A stretch of 64,000 nt of DNA from Rhodobacterales bacterium (GCA_002748265.1 PDRY01000015.1:123090-187089); one strand, 5' to 3'. Shown: positions 12,310 to 21,840, numbered from the stretch's first letter. Translations and numbers: made by a program. The notes: generated from the sequence alone by a model not told the origin.

Positions 12310-13013
12310 TCGATCTCCTTCACGGCCGCATTGAGGGCCTTCGCATCTTCTCCACGCAGCACGATCTGCGTGCCATGGGCCCCATCGCGGTGCCATGGGT
12401 AGCTGCCGATGGACAGGGCGGCATAGCGCGCCGCCACCTGGCCCAGGCCATCGGCGATGTCGCCTTCTCCGCGTGCCAGATCGACACTGCGCGAGAGGAG
12501 CGGCGCTCCCCCGGCGAGGCGCGGCAAGAGCCCTTCGAGCATCGTCTGAAAGATGGTCGGCACCCCGGCCATCACATGGACGTTGCCAAGGCTGAACCCC
12601 GGCGCCGCGCTGATCGGGTTGTCGATCAAATCGGCGCCATCGGGGATGCGCGCCATGCGCAACCGGGCATCGGTCAGAGGCTGATCCTTGCCAGCGTAGA
12701 ACGCGGCGAGGATGGCGCGGGCATCATCGCGCACACCAATCGGTGCGCCCATGGCTTCGGCCACGGCTTCGGCGGTGATGTCGTCATGAGTGGGTCCGAT
12801 GCCGCCGCTCGTCAGGACGTGATCGCAGCGCTTGGACAGGTCACGGACGGTTGCAATGATCCCGGCCCGGTCATCCGCGATCACGCGGGCCTCCGTCAGG
12901 CGAATGCCCTTTTCGGTCAGCTTCCCGGCGGCGAAATGCATGTTGCTGTCACGGGTGCGACCCGAGAGGATTTCATCCCCGATCACGATCATTGCGGCGG
13001 TCGGCTGAGGCAT
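12300..13013 (-). CDS. Competence/damage-inducible protein A (molybdopterin-binding MoaB/Mog-like) family
   Basis: A 237-residue protein of the CinA N-terminal / MoCF-binding type. Visible family segments are IVIGDEILSGRTRDSN at the start, TSGGIGPTHDDIT near residue 70 and MAGVPTIFQTMLEG in the middle. It lacks the C-terminal nicotinamide-nucleotide amidase domain of full CinA. The ATG at 13013 was chosen because AAAGGA sits at proper distance; MKGP upstream is an alternative. Full CinA enzymes hydrolyse ADP-ribose-type pyrophosphates in NAD recycling; whether this short form does so is inference. Confidence 0.85.
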   Translation of the reverse strand: MPQPTAAMIVIGDEILSGRTRDSNMHFAAGKLTEKGIRLTEARVIADDRAGIIATVRDLSKRCDHVLTSGGIGPTHDDITAEAVAEAMGAPIGVRDDARAILAAFYAGKDQPLTDARLRMARIPDGADLIDNPISAAPGFSLGNVHVMAGVPTIFQTMLEGLLPRLAGGAPLLSRSVDLARGEGDIADGLGQVAARYAALSIGSYPWHRDGAHGTQIVLRGEDAKALNAAVKEIECL

Positions 13014-13049
13014 GGCAGGTCCTTTCATCGAAAGGTATAGGTCGACCCC

Positions 13050-13733
13050 ATGAGATTTGCCACGCCCCTTGTGCCCGCCCGCCTGCTCCGCCGCTACAAG
13101 CGGTTCCTGGCCGATGTGAGGCTGGACGACGGGCGCGAGGTCACCGCCCACTGCCCCAATCCCGGCGCGATGATCGGGCTGGCGGACGCGGATATGCGAA
13201 TCTGGCTGGAGCCCAATGACGACCCGAAAAAGAAGCTCAAATTCGGCTGGCGCCTGACGGAGCTTCCGGGCTGCCACCTGGCGGGGATCGACACGTCGGT
13301 GCCCAACCGCGTGATCGGAGAGGCGCTGCGCGCGGGCGCCATCCCCGAGCTTCAGGGCGACGTGCGCGCCGAAGTGCCCTATGGCACCCGCTCGCGGGTG
13401 GATTTCACCGTCGGCGGCACCTTCGTGGAGGTGAAGAACGTCCACCTGCGCCGCGATGCCGATTGGGCCGAGTTTCCAGACTGCGTGACCGCGCGGGGCC
13501 TCAAGCATCTGGAGGAGCTGTCCCGCGTGGTTCAAGACGGAGGCCGGGCGGTGATGCTCTATCTCGTGCAGCGCACCGATTGCGGGCGCTTCCGGCTCGC
13601 CGCCGATCTGGATCCGGCCTATGCGACAGGGTTCGAACGCGCCCGCGCCGCCGGGGTTGAGGTGCTGTGCTACGGAACCCAGATAGACCGGGAGGGCGTG
13701 ACGTTGGGGACCCGCCTGCCGGTGGACGGCTGA
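13050..13733 (+). CDS. sfsA: Sugar fermentation stimulation protein homolog SfsA
   Basis: A 227-residue SfsA family protein. Segments that mark the family are VPARLLRRYKRFLADV at the start, HCPNPGAMIGL, RSRVDFTVG with FVEVKNVHL in the nuclease-like core, and FPDCVTARGLKHLEEL. The core resembles a restriction-enzyme-like fold and the E. coli protein binds DNA. The exact role is not settled. It is divergent from the CinA-like gene across 36 bases and is followed by map. Confidence 0.93.
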   Translation: MRFATPLVPARLLRRYKRFLADVRLDDGREVTAHCPNPGAMIGLADADMRIWLEPNDDPKKKLKFGWRLTELPGCHLAGIDTSVPNRVIGEALRAGAIPELQGDVRAEVPYGTRSRVDFTVGGTFVEVKNVHLRRDADWAEFPDCVTARGLKHLEELSRVVQDGGRAVMLYLVQRTDCGRFRLAADLDPAYATGFERARAAGVEVLCYGTQIDREGVTLGTRLPVDG

Positions 13734-13794
13734 GACTGGCCCTTTGTGCGCGATTGTCCTACACGGAAAGCGCATTTTTCGCAGGAGTGGACCT

Positions 13795-14610
13795 TTGACC
13801 GATCACACCGGCCCGATCACCAAGGACGGCATTCGCATTCATTCCCTGTCGGATTTCGACGGGATGCACCGGGCCGGACGGCTCGCCGCCGAGATCCTCG
13901 ACCGGATCGCGCCCTTTGTCGTGCCCGGCCAGAGCACCGGCGCGCTCGACAAGATGATCGAGGACTGGGTCAACGAAGCAGGCGCCAAGAGCGCCACCAT
14001 CGGCTATCGCGGCTACCAGCACGCCAGTTGCATCAGTGTGAACCACGTCGTCTGCCACGGCATTCCCGGCGACAAGAAGCTGAAGGATGGCGACATCCTG
14101 AACATCGATGTGACCGTGATCGTCGATGGCTGGTTCGGGGACACCTCGCGCATGTATGTCGCCGGGAAACTGTCCCGCAAAACCGAACGCCTGATCCAGG
14201 TCACCCATGACTGCCTGATGCTTGGCATCGAAGCCGCGCGCCCCGGCAACACGTTCGGAGACATCGGCGCCGCGATCCAGACCTACGCGGAATCGCAACG
14301 CATGAGCGTGGTGCGCGATTTCTGCGGGCACGGGCTGGGCACGGTGTTCCACGCACCGCCCAACGTGCTCCATTACGGCCGCCCCGGCACCGGCCCGGTT
14401 CTGGAAGAAGGCATGTTCTTCACGATTGAGCCGATGATCAATCTGGGCCGCCCTGAAACAAAGGTTTTGGCCGATGACTGGACGGCTGTGACGCGTGACA
14501 AATCGCTGTCGGCACAGTTCGAACATTCGATCGGAATCACCGCGCAAGGGGCCGAAATCTTCACTCTTTCCCCCGCAGGTCTGTACCATCCGACCTGGGA
14601 CCGGGGTTGA
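13795..14610 (+). CDS. map: Type I methionine aminopeptidase
   Basis: A 271-residue metalloprotease that removes the initiator methionine from nascent proteins. I chose the TTG at 13795, preceded by CAGGAG; a start at 13744 would add 17 unlikely residues. Metal ligands are visible in DILNIDVTVIVDGWFGDTS (two Asp), the His in GHGLGTVFH, the Glu in FTIEPMI and the Glu in QFEHSIGIT. The His in GYQHASCISVNHVVCHG is the usual substrate-site residue. Length fits the family. Confidence 0.94.
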   Translation: MTDHTGPITKDGIRIHSLSDFDGMHRAGRLAAEILDRIAPFVVPGQSTGALDKMIEDWVNEAGAKSATIGYRGYQHASCISVNHVVCHGIPGDKKLKDGDILNIDVTVIVDGWFGDTSRMYVAGKLSRKTERLIQVTHDCLMLGIEAARPGNTFGDIGAAIQTYAESQRMSVVRDFCGHGLGTVFHAPPNVLHYGRPGTGPVLEEGMFFTIEPMINLGRPETKVLADDWTAVTRDKSLSAQFEHSIGITAQGAEIFTLSPAGLYHPTWDRG

Positions 14611-14684
14611 AGGGTCAGCAACACTTACCCATATATTGAAGGTCACGCGCCTCTTGCGTGGCTGGTATCCGAGGAGGACCACCT

Positions 14685-15725
14685 ATGATGATGATCCGCA
14701 CCCTGACCGCTGGCCTTCTGGCGTCTGCCATCGCCGCTCCCGCCATGGCGCAAGAGGTAACCTTGCGGTTCCAGTATTTCGTCAGCCCCGAGAGCGCGAA
14801 CCCGACATACTTCATGGAGCCCTGGGCCGAGAAGATCGAAGCCGACAGCAATGGCCGCATTGACGTGCAGCTGTTCCCGTTCATGCAACTGGGCGGATCG
14901 GCGGCGAACCAGTTCGACCTGATCAAGGACGGCGCGGTTGACGGCGGCTGGATCATCCCCGGCTACCAGCCCGGCCGCTTCCCCGAAGTGGAAGCCATGG
15001 AGCTGCCCTTCATGACCCCGAAATCCGCCGAGGCCGCGAGCCTCGCCGCGTGGAACTTCACCCAGAAGTACCTGATGGACGATTTCGAGGACATCCACGT
15101 CATCACCACCCACATGCACGGCCCCGGCATCGTGCACAAAACCGGCGCGCCGGTCGCGGATGTGGCCGACTTCGATGGCCTGAAGCTGCGCGGCCCCTCG
15201 CGCCCGGCGACCATGCTTCTGGAAAAGCTCGGCGCAGAGCCCATCGGGATGCCCGTCCCGGCTTTCCCTGAGGCGCTTGCCCGCGGGGTGCTGGATGGCG
15301 GCGTGATCACCTGGGAGATGTCGCCCTCGCTCAAGCTGGACGAGCTGGTGGACAGCCACACCGACGTGGCCGGGGATCAGGCGTTCTACAACCTGTTCTT
15401 CGTCTGGGCGATGAACAAGGACGTGTATGAGGGCCTGCCCGAAGACCTGCGCGCCGTGATCGACGCCAATTCCGGTGAAATGGCCGCCCGCTGGGCGGGC
15501 CGTGCCCATGACACGGGCGATGCGGAAGGCCGAGAGCTCATGGCCGCCGCCAATGACATCGCTGACATGCCCGAGGACGTGACCGAGCAGGTCAAAGCCC
15601 TAGGCGCCGAGGTCGAGGCCGACTGGATCGAAGAGATGAACGGCAAAGGCTTTGACGGCGCGGCTCTGGCCACTGACGCACACGGCTTCGTGGCGCAGGC
15701 GGTCGAGACGATCAACGCCGAGTAA
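14685..15725 (+). CDS. TRAP transporter substrate-binding protein DctP, orphan
   Basis: A 346-residue periplasmic solute-binding protein of the TRAP type. The ATG at 14685 follows a GAGGAGG ribosome site; the frame is open further up but without need. A Sec signal peptide ends in AMA before QEV. The typical arginine site is in LKLRGPSRPATMLL and the C-terminal half shows YNLFFVWAMNKDVY. No DctQ or DctM gene is adjacent, so it either shares a permease encoded elsewhere or senses a ligand. A terminator follows. Confidence 0.88.
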   Translation: MMMIRTLTAGLLASAIAAPAMAQEVTLRFQYFVSPESANPTYFMEPWAEKIEADSNGRIDVQLFPFMQLGGSAANQFDLIKDGAVDGGWIIPGYQPGRFPEVEAMELPFMTPKSAEAASLAAWNFTQKYLMDDFEDIHVITTHMHGPGIVHKTGAPVADVADFDGLKLRGPSRPATMLLEKLGAEPIGMPVPAFPEALARGVLDGGVITWEMSPSLKLDELVDSHTDVAGDQAFYNLFFVWAMNKDVYEGLPEDLRAVIDANSGEMAARWAGRAHDTGDAEGRELMAAANDIADMPEDVTEQVKALGAEVEADWIEEMNGKGFDGAALATDAHGFVAQAVETINAE

Positions 15726-15749
15726 TCTTCCCCCTCAGGGGAGCGCGAG

Positions 15750-15774
15750 CGCCGGGCCTTTTGGTCCGGCGTTT
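15750..15774 (+). terminator. Terminator after orphan dctP
   Basis: A GC-rich hairpin (CGCCGG-GCC, loop TTTT, GGT-CCGGCG) is followed by TTTGCATTT. It separates the plus-strand dctP from the convergent HAD gene. Confidence 0.6.
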
Positions 15775-15805
15775 GCATTTCCAGAGACCCGAAGGGATGT
15801 CCGGA

Positions 15806-16453
15806 TCACAAGGCCTCGGCGAGGCCGAGCGCCGCGGGCAGATCGGTCAGCGACGTGATTTGCTCCGTGCCCGGCGGGGCCCGGTCTGGATCCGGGGTCA
15901 GCGCGAAGGTTCTGATCCCAGCCGCCGGGCCTGCGGCCGCGCCCGTGGGGCTGTCATCGATAAAGACGGCACGGTCCGGCGTGGTGCCCGCCTGCGCCAC
16001 CGCCTTGAGCAGCATATGCGGGTCCGGCTTGGGCTTTTGCGCATCATGAGCCGAATGGATGTTCGGCGCGAAGCGATCCCACAGGCCGGACGGGGTGAGC
16101 GTGATCTCCATCTTCTGGCGGGGGCCGTTCGACGCGATGGCCTTGGCGATCCTGGCCCCATCGAGCGCATCGAGAAGCGGAAGGATGCCGGGGATCAGGG
16201 GCACGCCCTTGGCGAGCGCCTCGAACATCTCCGCATACATCTGGTCCGCCCAGTCGTCGGGGAGCGCGGCACCAAGACGGCGGGCCTGATCGCGCACGCC
16301 GTAGATCGTACCGCCCACGAACAGGCTGTGGACCTTGTCCGGCGTCATTGGCAGCCCGTGGCGGGTGAGATTGGCCGCAATCACCGCGTCGGTCACGGGT
16401 TCGCTGTCGACCAGCACCCCGTCGCAGTCGAAGATCACAAGCTCAGGGCGCAT
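15806..16453 (-). CDS. HAD family phosphatase (beta-phosphoglucomutase/Gph-like)
   Basis: A 215-residue haloacid-dehalogenase hydrolase. Motif I is FDCDGVLVDSEP with two catalytic Asp, motif II the Ser/Asn of ASNGPRQ, motif III the Lys of KPKPDPH, and motif IV FIDDSPTG. A helical cap lies between motifs I and II. The ATG at 16453 has GGAG seven bases upstream and overlaps the rsmD end by 11 bases; the longer frame inside rsmD was rejected. Substrates of such phosphatases (phosphoglycolate, sugar phosphates) cannot be told apart by eye. Confidence 0.87.
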   Translation of the reverse strand: MRPELVIFDCDGVLVDSEPVTDAVIAANLTRHGLPMTPDKVHSLFVGGTIYGVRDQARRLGAALPDDWADQMYAEMFEALAKGVPLIPGILPLLDALDGARIAKAIASNGPRQKMEITLTPSGLWDRFAPNIHSAHDAQKPKPDPHMLLKAVAQAGTTPDRAVFIDDSPTGAAAGPAAGIRTFALTPDPDRAPPGTEQITSLTDLPAALGLAEAL

Positions 16454-16994
16454 CGGTCGGCTCCAGAAGGGTGACATGGGTGTCGCCATAGCGGCGCGTG
16501 GAGAGCACGGCGAAGCCGGGTGCATCTTGCGGGCTGCTGTCCTCCCAGACGATCAGCGCATCGGGCGCGATCCAGCCCTGAGCGAGAGCGGAGGCAAGCG
16601 CAGGCGCCCCGAGATCCTGCCCATAGGGCGGGTCAAGAAACACCAGATCGCAAGGCGCGGGCGCGGGCGGCAGACGGGTGGCGTCGCACGACAGCAGCGT
16701 GGCGTCATCCATGCGGCGGGCAAGGCCAAGGTTCTCGCGGATCAGGCGGGTGCCGATGCGGCCTTTTTCGACAAAGGTCGCGTGATCCGCCCCGCGCGAC
16801 AGCGCCTCAAGCCCAAGCGCCCCGGTGCCTGCGAAAAGATCCAGAACACGGCCCGCCGGATGCCCCTGCCCGGCCAGCACATTGAACAGAGATTCGCGCG
16901 TGCGATCCGTGGTGGGGCGCAGATGCGCGCCCGGATCGCCCTTGCCAACCGAGGCGAGCCGCAGCCCCTTATGGCGCCCCGCGATGATCCTCAC
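16443..16994 (-). CDS. rsmD: 16S rRNA (guanine(966)-N(2))-methyltransferase RsmD
   Basis: A 183-residue SAM-dependent methyltransferase that modifies G966 of 16S rRNA. It begins with MRIIAGRHKGLRL, then RPTTDRTRESLFN, the SAM-binding LDLFAGTGALGLEALSRGA and the catalytic motif DPPYG. All match the RsmD pattern and length. The start overlaps the ferredoxin-reductase stop by four bases. Confidence 0.94.
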   Translation of the reverse strand: MRIIAGRHKGLRLASVGKGDPGAHLRPTTDRTRESLFNVLAGQGHPAGRVLDLFAGTGALGLEALSRGADHATFVEKGRIGTRLIRENLGLARRMDDATLLSCDATRLPPAPAPCDLVFLDPPYGQDLGAPALASALAQGWIAPDALIVWEDSSPQDAPGFAVLSTRRYGDTHVTLLEPTDAP

Positions 16995-18187
16995 AGCAGC
17001 GATTTCAGCGCGGTGGACGGGTTGGCCACGGCTTCGGGAGCGGGGGAGGCGCCGCCCTCAATAAGGCGCTTGCCGACCATGTAGGCCCGCGGATCATTGA
17101 GCGCATCGACGGCGATAAGCTGGCCCTCGCGGTAATACCAATGCGACAGCCCATCGGCCTGCCGGACGACGACCCGGTCGGCCCCGGTGCCCAGCCCGGC
17201 GATCTGCAGCTTGTCGTCATACTGATCGGACCAGAACCATGGGTGGGGCGTATACGCCTGCCCGGCGCCAAGGATATTGCGGGCAACCAGCTCGCCCATG
17301 TCGATGGCGTTGCCGACGCTTTCGAGGCGCATCCGCCCGCCCGCATGGGGGAAGTTGGCGCAATCGCCGATGGCCCAAACGCCTTCGGCAGAGGCGCGGC
17401 CCTGTTCATCCACGGCGATGCCGTTGTCGATGGTCAGCCCGGCGGCTTCGGCCAGGATCGTGGCCGGGGTCACGCCGATCCCGGCGACAACAGCGGTGAC
17501 CTCAAGCGTCGCGCCGTCGGAGAGCTCCGCCCCTGTGACGCGGTCTTCCCCGATCAGGCGGGTCAGGCCCACGCCTTCGCGGATCGTGACGCCATGGCTT
17601 TGGTGCAGAGCCCGCACGGCATCGGCGGTTTCCGCGCACGCGACCCGGCCCAGGATGCGCGGCGCCGCTTCGATCAGCGTGACGTCCATGCCGCGTTTGC
17701 GCGCCACAGCGGCGGCCTCAAGCCCGATATAGCCGCCCCCCACCACCAGCAGGTGACCGCCCTCAAAGGCGGGCGCCATCGCGTCAGCATCGGCCAGATC
17801 GCGGACAAGGAAAACGCCGTCCAGATCGCCGCCGATCTCAGCCGGAAGCGCACGGGGGTGGGCGCCGGTTGCGAGGACCAGATGATCGTAAGAGAGCATC
17901 TCGCGCGCCTCCAACTCGATCTGTTTCAGATCGGCGCGCAGCCCTGTGACACGGGTGCCCGTGCGCAGGGTGATGTCGTTTTCATCATACCAAGCCTCGG
18001 GGCGCAAAAAGAGCCGCTCCCGCGCGAGATCGCCCAGCAGGTAGGCCTTGGACAGCGGTGGGCGCTGATAGGGCGGGACAGGCTCTGCGCCGATGAGCGT
18101 AATGGGGCCGTCATGGCCTTCGGCCCGCAGCTTTGCGCAGCACGAGGCGGCCGCCTGACCGGCGCCGACGATCACGATATGGGTCAT
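16991..18187 (-). CDS. FAD-dependent ferredoxin/rubredoxin reductase-like oxidoreductase
   Basis: A 398-residue NAD(P)H:ferredoxin reductase of the rhodocoxin/putidaredoxin-reductase class. It has the N-terminal FAD loop GAGQAAASCCAKLR, the PPYQRPPLSKAYL segment typical of this class, the NAD loop VVGGGYIGLEAAAVARKRG and WAIGDCANFPH near the C-terminal FAD site. Such enzymes pass electrons from NAD(P)H to a 2Fe-2S ferredoxin that feeds an oxygenase or P450. No such partner is next to it. Confidence 0.88.
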   Translation of the reverse strand: MTHIVIVGAGQAAASCCAKLRAEGHDGPITLIGAEPVPPYQRPPLSKAYLLGDLARERLFLRPEAWYDENDITLRTGTRVTGLRADLKQIELEAREMLSYDHLVLATGAHPRALPAEIGGDLDGVFLVRDLADADAMAPAFEGGHLLVVGGGYIGLEAAAVARKRGMDVTLIEAAPRILGRVACAETADAVRALHQSHGVTIREGVGLTRLIGEDRVTGAELSDGATLEVTAVVAGIGVTPATILAEAAGLTIDNGIAVDEQGRASAEGVWAIGDCANFPHAGGRMRLESVGNAIDMGELVARNILGAGQAYTPHPWFWSDQYDDKLQIAGLGTGADRVVVRQADGLSHWYYREGQLIAVDALNDPRAYMVGKRLIEGGASPAPEAVANPSTALKSLL

Positions 18188-18271
18188 GACGGAGTTTCCT
18201 TTGCTGTCCCAAGCGCGCCCACCCTATAGTGCGGCATAGACGCGGACAATCCGCCCCGAAAAGGAGCTCCC

Positions 18272-18769
18272 ATGGCGATCACGACTGGCGACAAACTGCC
18301 CAACGCAACCCTTCTGCGGATGGGCGAAGAAGGCCCCGAAACCGTCGATCTGCACAGCCTGATCGGAGAAGGCCCCGCAGTGATCTTTGGCCTGCCCGGC
18401 GCCTATACCGGCGTGTGCAGCACGGCCCACGTGCCCAGCTTCATCCGCACCAAGGATCAGTTCGCGGAGGAAGGGATCGACACCATCATCTGCGTGTCGG
18501 TCAACGATCCTTTCGTGATGGAGGCCTGGGGCAAAGACACCGGCGCAAGCGAGGCCGGGATCCACATGTTGGCAGACCCCGAAAGCGATTTCATCCGCAC
18601 CCTCGGCCTGCAGTTTTCGGCCCCGCCCGCCGGGCTGATCGACCGGGCCAAGCGCTTTGCCATGGTGATCGAAGACGGCGCGGTCGCGGTGATCGAGATC
18701 GAGGACAACCCCGGCCTGTGCGAACGCTCTGCCGGGGAGGGCCTGTTGCGGCGCTACTCCGAGGTCTGA
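18272..18769 (+). CDS. Peroxiredoxin, Prx5/AhpE-type
   Basis: A 165-residue thiol peroxidase. The peroxidatic cysteine is C49 in PGAYTGVCSTAHVPSF, the Prx5 form of the T-x-x-C site, and the C-terminal half has the AKRFAMVIEDG strand pair of Prx5. It reduces peroxides, probably with a glutaredoxin or thioredoxin as donor. It starts with AAGGAG upstream and stands alone, divergent from the ferredoxin reductase. Its 3' end overlaps the convergent mscS gene by 16 bases. Confidence 0.9.
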   Translation: MAITTGDKLPNATLLRMGEEGPETVDLHSLIGEGPAVIFGLPGAYTGVCSTAHVPSFIRTKDQFAEEGIDTIICVSVNDPFVMEAWGKDTGASEAGIHMLADPESDFIRTLGLQFSAPPAGLIDRAKRFAMVIEDGAVAVIEIEDNPGLCERSAGEGLLRRYSEV

Positions 18770-19629
18770 AGCTCGGGCTGGACATGAACGATGGTGCGCG
18801 TGGGGAACGGAATATCCACCCCGCGCGCGTCGAGCTCTTCCTTCACCTGCCGTTTGATATCGGCCTGATACTGGAAGTAGTCCCCCGCACTGACCCAGGC
18901 CCGGCACAGAAAATCGACCGAGCTGTCGCCAAGCGCGTTCACCTGCAAGAACAGCCCGTCGTCGTTGATCGTGCGCGCGTCACCGGTGATGACGCTGCGG
19001 ATCGCGTCTTCCGCCGCCTTCAGGTTGGCCCCATAGCCAACCCCAAAGGTCCATTCGGCCCGACGTTTGGGGTAGCTGGAATAATTGATGATCGTGTTGC
19101 CCCACACTTCGCTGTTGGGCACGATGACCTGTACGTTCCCGATGCTGGCCAGTTCGGTGTAGTTCAGAGAAATCTCCTTCACCGTGCCGCTTTGGCCGTT
19201 CACCTCAACGAAATCACCGATGCGGATCGGGCGGAACAGGATGATCATCACGCCCGCGGCCACATTGGACAACGTGCCCTGAAGCGCGAGCCCAATGGCC
19301 AGACCGGCGGCACCGATGACCGCGACGATTGAGGCCGTCTGCACCCCGAATGTGTTCAGCACAAAGACCGCGGCAAAGGCCAGAACGGCATAGCGGGCGA
19401 TGTCTCCGAGGAATTCGAACAGGGAGACGTCCAAGCCTTCTTGGCTGCGCCCGACGGTTTCGATCCGCCGCTTGAGCCACCGCCCGATGATCGCCCCCAG
19501 GATCAGGATCGCAATGGCAGCGATCACGTTTCCGACCAGCCCCAGCATCGCGTCGAGCGTCAGATAATCCGCCAGCGATTTACCCTGCCAGATTTCGGTG
19601 TTGAGCATTCTGTCCAAAACGCCGTTCAT
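18754..19629 (-). CDS. Small-conductance mechanosensitive channel MscS
   Basis: A 291-residue inner-membrane channel that opens under membrane tension to release solutes in osmotic downshock. About three membrane segments are visible in the first 130 residues. The pore helix is rich in Gly/Ala (GAAGLAIGLALQGTLSNVAAG) and is followed by RPIRIGDFVEVNGQSGTVKEI, the start of the beta domain. The ATG at 19629 shares its A with the stop of phhB (TGATG), so translation is coupled. Confidence 0.92.
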   Translation of the reverse strand: MNGVLDRMLNTEIWQGKSLADYLTLDAMLGLVGNVIAAIAILILGAIIGRWLKRRIETVGRSQEGLDVSLFEFLGDIARYAVLAFAAVFVLNTFGVQTASIVAVIGAAGLAIGLALQGTLSNVAAGVMIILFRPIRIGDFVEVNGQSGTVKEISLNYTELASIGNVQVIVPNSEVWGNTIINYSSYPKRRAEWTFGVGYGANLKAAEDAIRSVITGDARTINDDGLFLQVNALGDSSVDFLCRAWVSAGDYFQYQADIKRQVKEELDARGVDIPFPTRTIVHVQPELQTSE

Positions 19630-19919
19630 CACGCCTGTTCCGCCAGTTTGTCCATACGCGCCGCCAGCTTGGCGTCCAGCTCGCTCAGCCCGCCCGTATC
19701 GTGGGTGGTCAGCGTCACGTCCACGCGGTTGTAGACGTTGAACCATTCGGGGTGATGGCGCAGCTTTTCGGCCCAAATTGCGGCCTGGGTCATCCAGCCA
19801 AAGGCCGCGATGAAGGTCTTGAACTGGAACGTTTTCGAAATGGACTTTCCGTCACCGGACAAAGCCCAGCCGCTGCCCTGCAGGGCGGTCAGGTCGGTTT
19901 TCGCGATGGGGTCGGTCAT
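19629..19919 (-). CDS. phhB: 4a-hydroxytetrahydrobiopterin dehydratase (PhhB/PCD)
   Basis: A 96-residue pterin-4a-carbinolamine dehydratase, normally needed to recycle pterin cofactor of phenylalanine hydroxylase. The active-site motif HHPEW lies in the middle ([14 protein letters not shown]), followed by [13 protein letters not shown]. The ATG at 19919 overlaps the upstream acetyltransferase by four bases and the stop overlaps mscS. No aromatic hydroxylase gene is nearby, so a moonlighting role is possible. Confidence 0.93.
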   Translation of the reverse strand: MTDPIAKTDLTALQGSGWALSGDGKSISKTFQFKTFIAAFGWMTQAAIWAEKLRHHPEWFNVYNRVDVTLTTHDTGGLSELDAKLAARMDKLAEQA

Positions 19920-21091
19920 TCCTGCTCCTCTTGAGATGTCCGGCGGAAAGGGCCGTATGCGGTCACAACTTCGATGTCTTCGCGCATCATATCCCGCTCC
20001 GCTACCAGATAATCTTCGACGGCGCGGGCAAAGGCGGGCTCCCTGAACCCGTGAAGCGAGTGGGTTTCCACCGGCAGATACCCCCGCGCGAGTTTGTGAT
20101 CGCCTTGCGCCCCGGCCTCGACGGTGGAAAGCTGGTGCGCGATGGCCCACTCGATCGCCTGATAATAACACAGCTCGAAATGGAGACAGGGGTGGTGCCC
20201 GGATGCGCCCCAGTAACGGCCATAGAGCCGCGAGCGCCCCCGGAAGTTGAGCGCCCCGGCCACCGGCGCCCCATCCCGCAGCGCAAGCCCCATGACCACA
20301 TCATCCGCCAGCCGTTCCGCCGCCAGATCGAAAAACGCGCGGGTCAGGTAGGGCTGACCCCATTTGCGCGCGCCGGTGTCCTGATAGAAGTGCCACATGG
20401 CGTCCCAATGGGTGGGCGTCAGATCATCGCCCGTCAGCATTGCGATCTCTCCGCCAAACCCTTGCGCGGTGCGGCGTTCCTTGCGGATCGCCTTGCGTTT
20501 GCGCGAGGACAGATCGGTCAGGAAGGCTTCAAAATCGGCGTAGCCTTTGTTTTCCCAATGGTATTGCTGCGTGACCCGGTGCAGAAGGCCCATGGCCTCG
20601 CCCCGCGCGGCCTCTTCGGCAGTGCAGAACGTAGTGTGGATCGAAGACAGCCCATTACCATCCATGATCTGCTGGCAAGCGTCGATCAGCGCGGCGGTGC
20701 CGTCGCTTTCGCGGCCTGGCACGGTAAGGAACCGCCGCCCGGTGACGGGCGTGAAGGGCACCGCGATCTGGAGCTTGGGGTAATACTGACCACCGGCGCG
20801 GGCATAGGCCTCCGCGAAGTTGTGATCGAAGATGTATTCGCCCTGACTGTGGCTTTTCGCATAGAGCGGCGCGACGGCGATCAACGCTCCGTCATCACGG
20901 ACGGTCAGATAATGCGGCTCCCAACCGGTGCCGGGGCCCACGGAGCCGCTTTCTTCGAGGGCCAGCAAAAACCGGTGGGTGGTAAACGGGTCTTCGGGGC
21001 GACCACCATCGGGGTTCGCGCAGGCATCCCAGTCCTGCGCGGAGATCGCGGCCAGGCTTGGCAAGATTGCGATCTCGAGCGGCTGGGTCAT
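19916..21091 (-). CDS. FemAB-like GNAT acyltransferase (DUF482)
   Basis: A 391-residue protein of the DUF482 group, predicted as peptidoglycan-related acyltransferases. Visible segments are [15 protein letters not shown] with [19 protein letters not shown], the basic [11 protein letters not shown] stretch near residue 195 and [15 protein letters not shown] near the C-terminus. No membrane segment. The function of the family is not proven. Genes on both sides overlap by four bases, so it belongs to the minus-strand run from 22298 to 18754. Confidence 0.8.
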   Translation of the reverse strand: MTQPLEIAILPSLAAISAQDWDACANPDGGRPEDPFTTHRFLLALEESGSVGPGTGWEPHYLTVRDDGALIAVAPLYAKSHSQGEYIFDHNFAEAYARAGGQYYPKLQIAVPFTPVTGRRFLTVPGRESDGTAALIDACQQIMDGNGLSSIHTTFCTAEEAARGEAMGLLHRVTQQYHWENKGYADFEAFLTDLSSRKRKAIRKERRTAQGFGGEIAMLTGDDLTPTHWDAMWHFYQDTGARKWGQPYLTRAFFDLAAERLADDVVMGLALRDGAPVAGALNFRGRSRLYGRYWGASGHHPCLHFELCYYQAIEWAIAHQLSTVEAGAQGDHKLARGYLPVETHSLHGFREPAFARAVEDYLVAERDMMREDIEVVTAYGPFRRTSQEEQE

Positions 21092-21840
21092 TGCTCTGGT
21101 CGGTAACGCTCAAAGGTGATGTTGTCCGCCACGTCCCGCGCCTTTGCCTCCTCCTCAGGAGAGCGCACGGTCCAGCACAGGACCGGCGCGCCCAGCCTTT
21201 TGAGTTCTTCGACCCGCGCCGAGCCCAGATCACCCTGATCGTGGCTGATGAAGCAGGCACCCGAGATATCATAATCAGGGATACCGGCCAGCCGCTCCCG
21301 CGTGGGAGCGGGCACGGTGGGCCAGTCTTCGGCGGTGAAGGCGCATGTGGTGAGGCCCACAGGGTGATCGGTGATCCGCGATAGCACCTGCATGGCGTTG
21401 GGGTTGAACCCCATCAGAGCGACATCGCCGGTGTAGCCGCTGACCACCTCGGCCACCGCCTGCTCGAGCCCGGACAGGCTGGCCCCAAGGGCGCCATCCT
21501 GGTCCTTGAGCTCGATCAGGAGCGGCACCTTCCCGTCCACCAGATCCAGCACCTCGCGCAGGGTGGGGACGGTTTCGCTGGTGGCCCCCCAAAGCGGGAT
21601 CGCCGCCAGCTCTGCCGCGCTGCGCGCCTGGATCGGACCCTGTTCCGGGGTCAGGCGGCGCAGGTCGTAATCGTGAAACACCATCGGCACGCCATCGCGG
21701 GACGGCTGGATGTCGATCTCGATCCCGTAGCCAGCCTCCTTGGCGGCCCGAATCGCTGCGCGCGAATTTTCGGGCGCCTTTGCATCATGCAGCCCGCGAT
21801 GAGCCAGCGGATGAGTCAGGAAGCTGGGGGCAAGGGTCAT
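21088..21840 (-). CDS. Glycerophosphodiester phosphodiesterase
   Basis: A 250-residue GDPD-family hydrolase that cleaves glycerophosphodiesters to glycerol-3-phosphate and an alcohol. The catalytic N-terminus LAHRGLHDAKAPENS is followed by EIDIQPSRDGVPMVFHD, giving the acid pair and second histidine, and LLIELKDQDG gives a metal Glu. There is no signal peptide, so it should act in the cytoplasm. It overlaps RidA and the DUF482 gene by four bases each. Confidence 0.9.
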   Translation of the reverse strand: MTLAPSFLTHPLAHRGLHDAKAPENSRAAIRAAKEAGYGIEIDIQPSRDGVPMVFHDYDLRRLTPEQGPIQARSAAELAAIPLWGATSETVPTLREVLDLVDGKVPLLIELKDQDGALGASLSGLEQAVAEVVSGYTGDVALMGFNPNAMQVLSRITDHPVGLTTCAFTAEDWPTVPAPTRERLAGIPDYDISGACFISHDQGDLGSARVEELKRLGAPVLCWTVRSPEEEAKARDVADNITFERYRPEQ

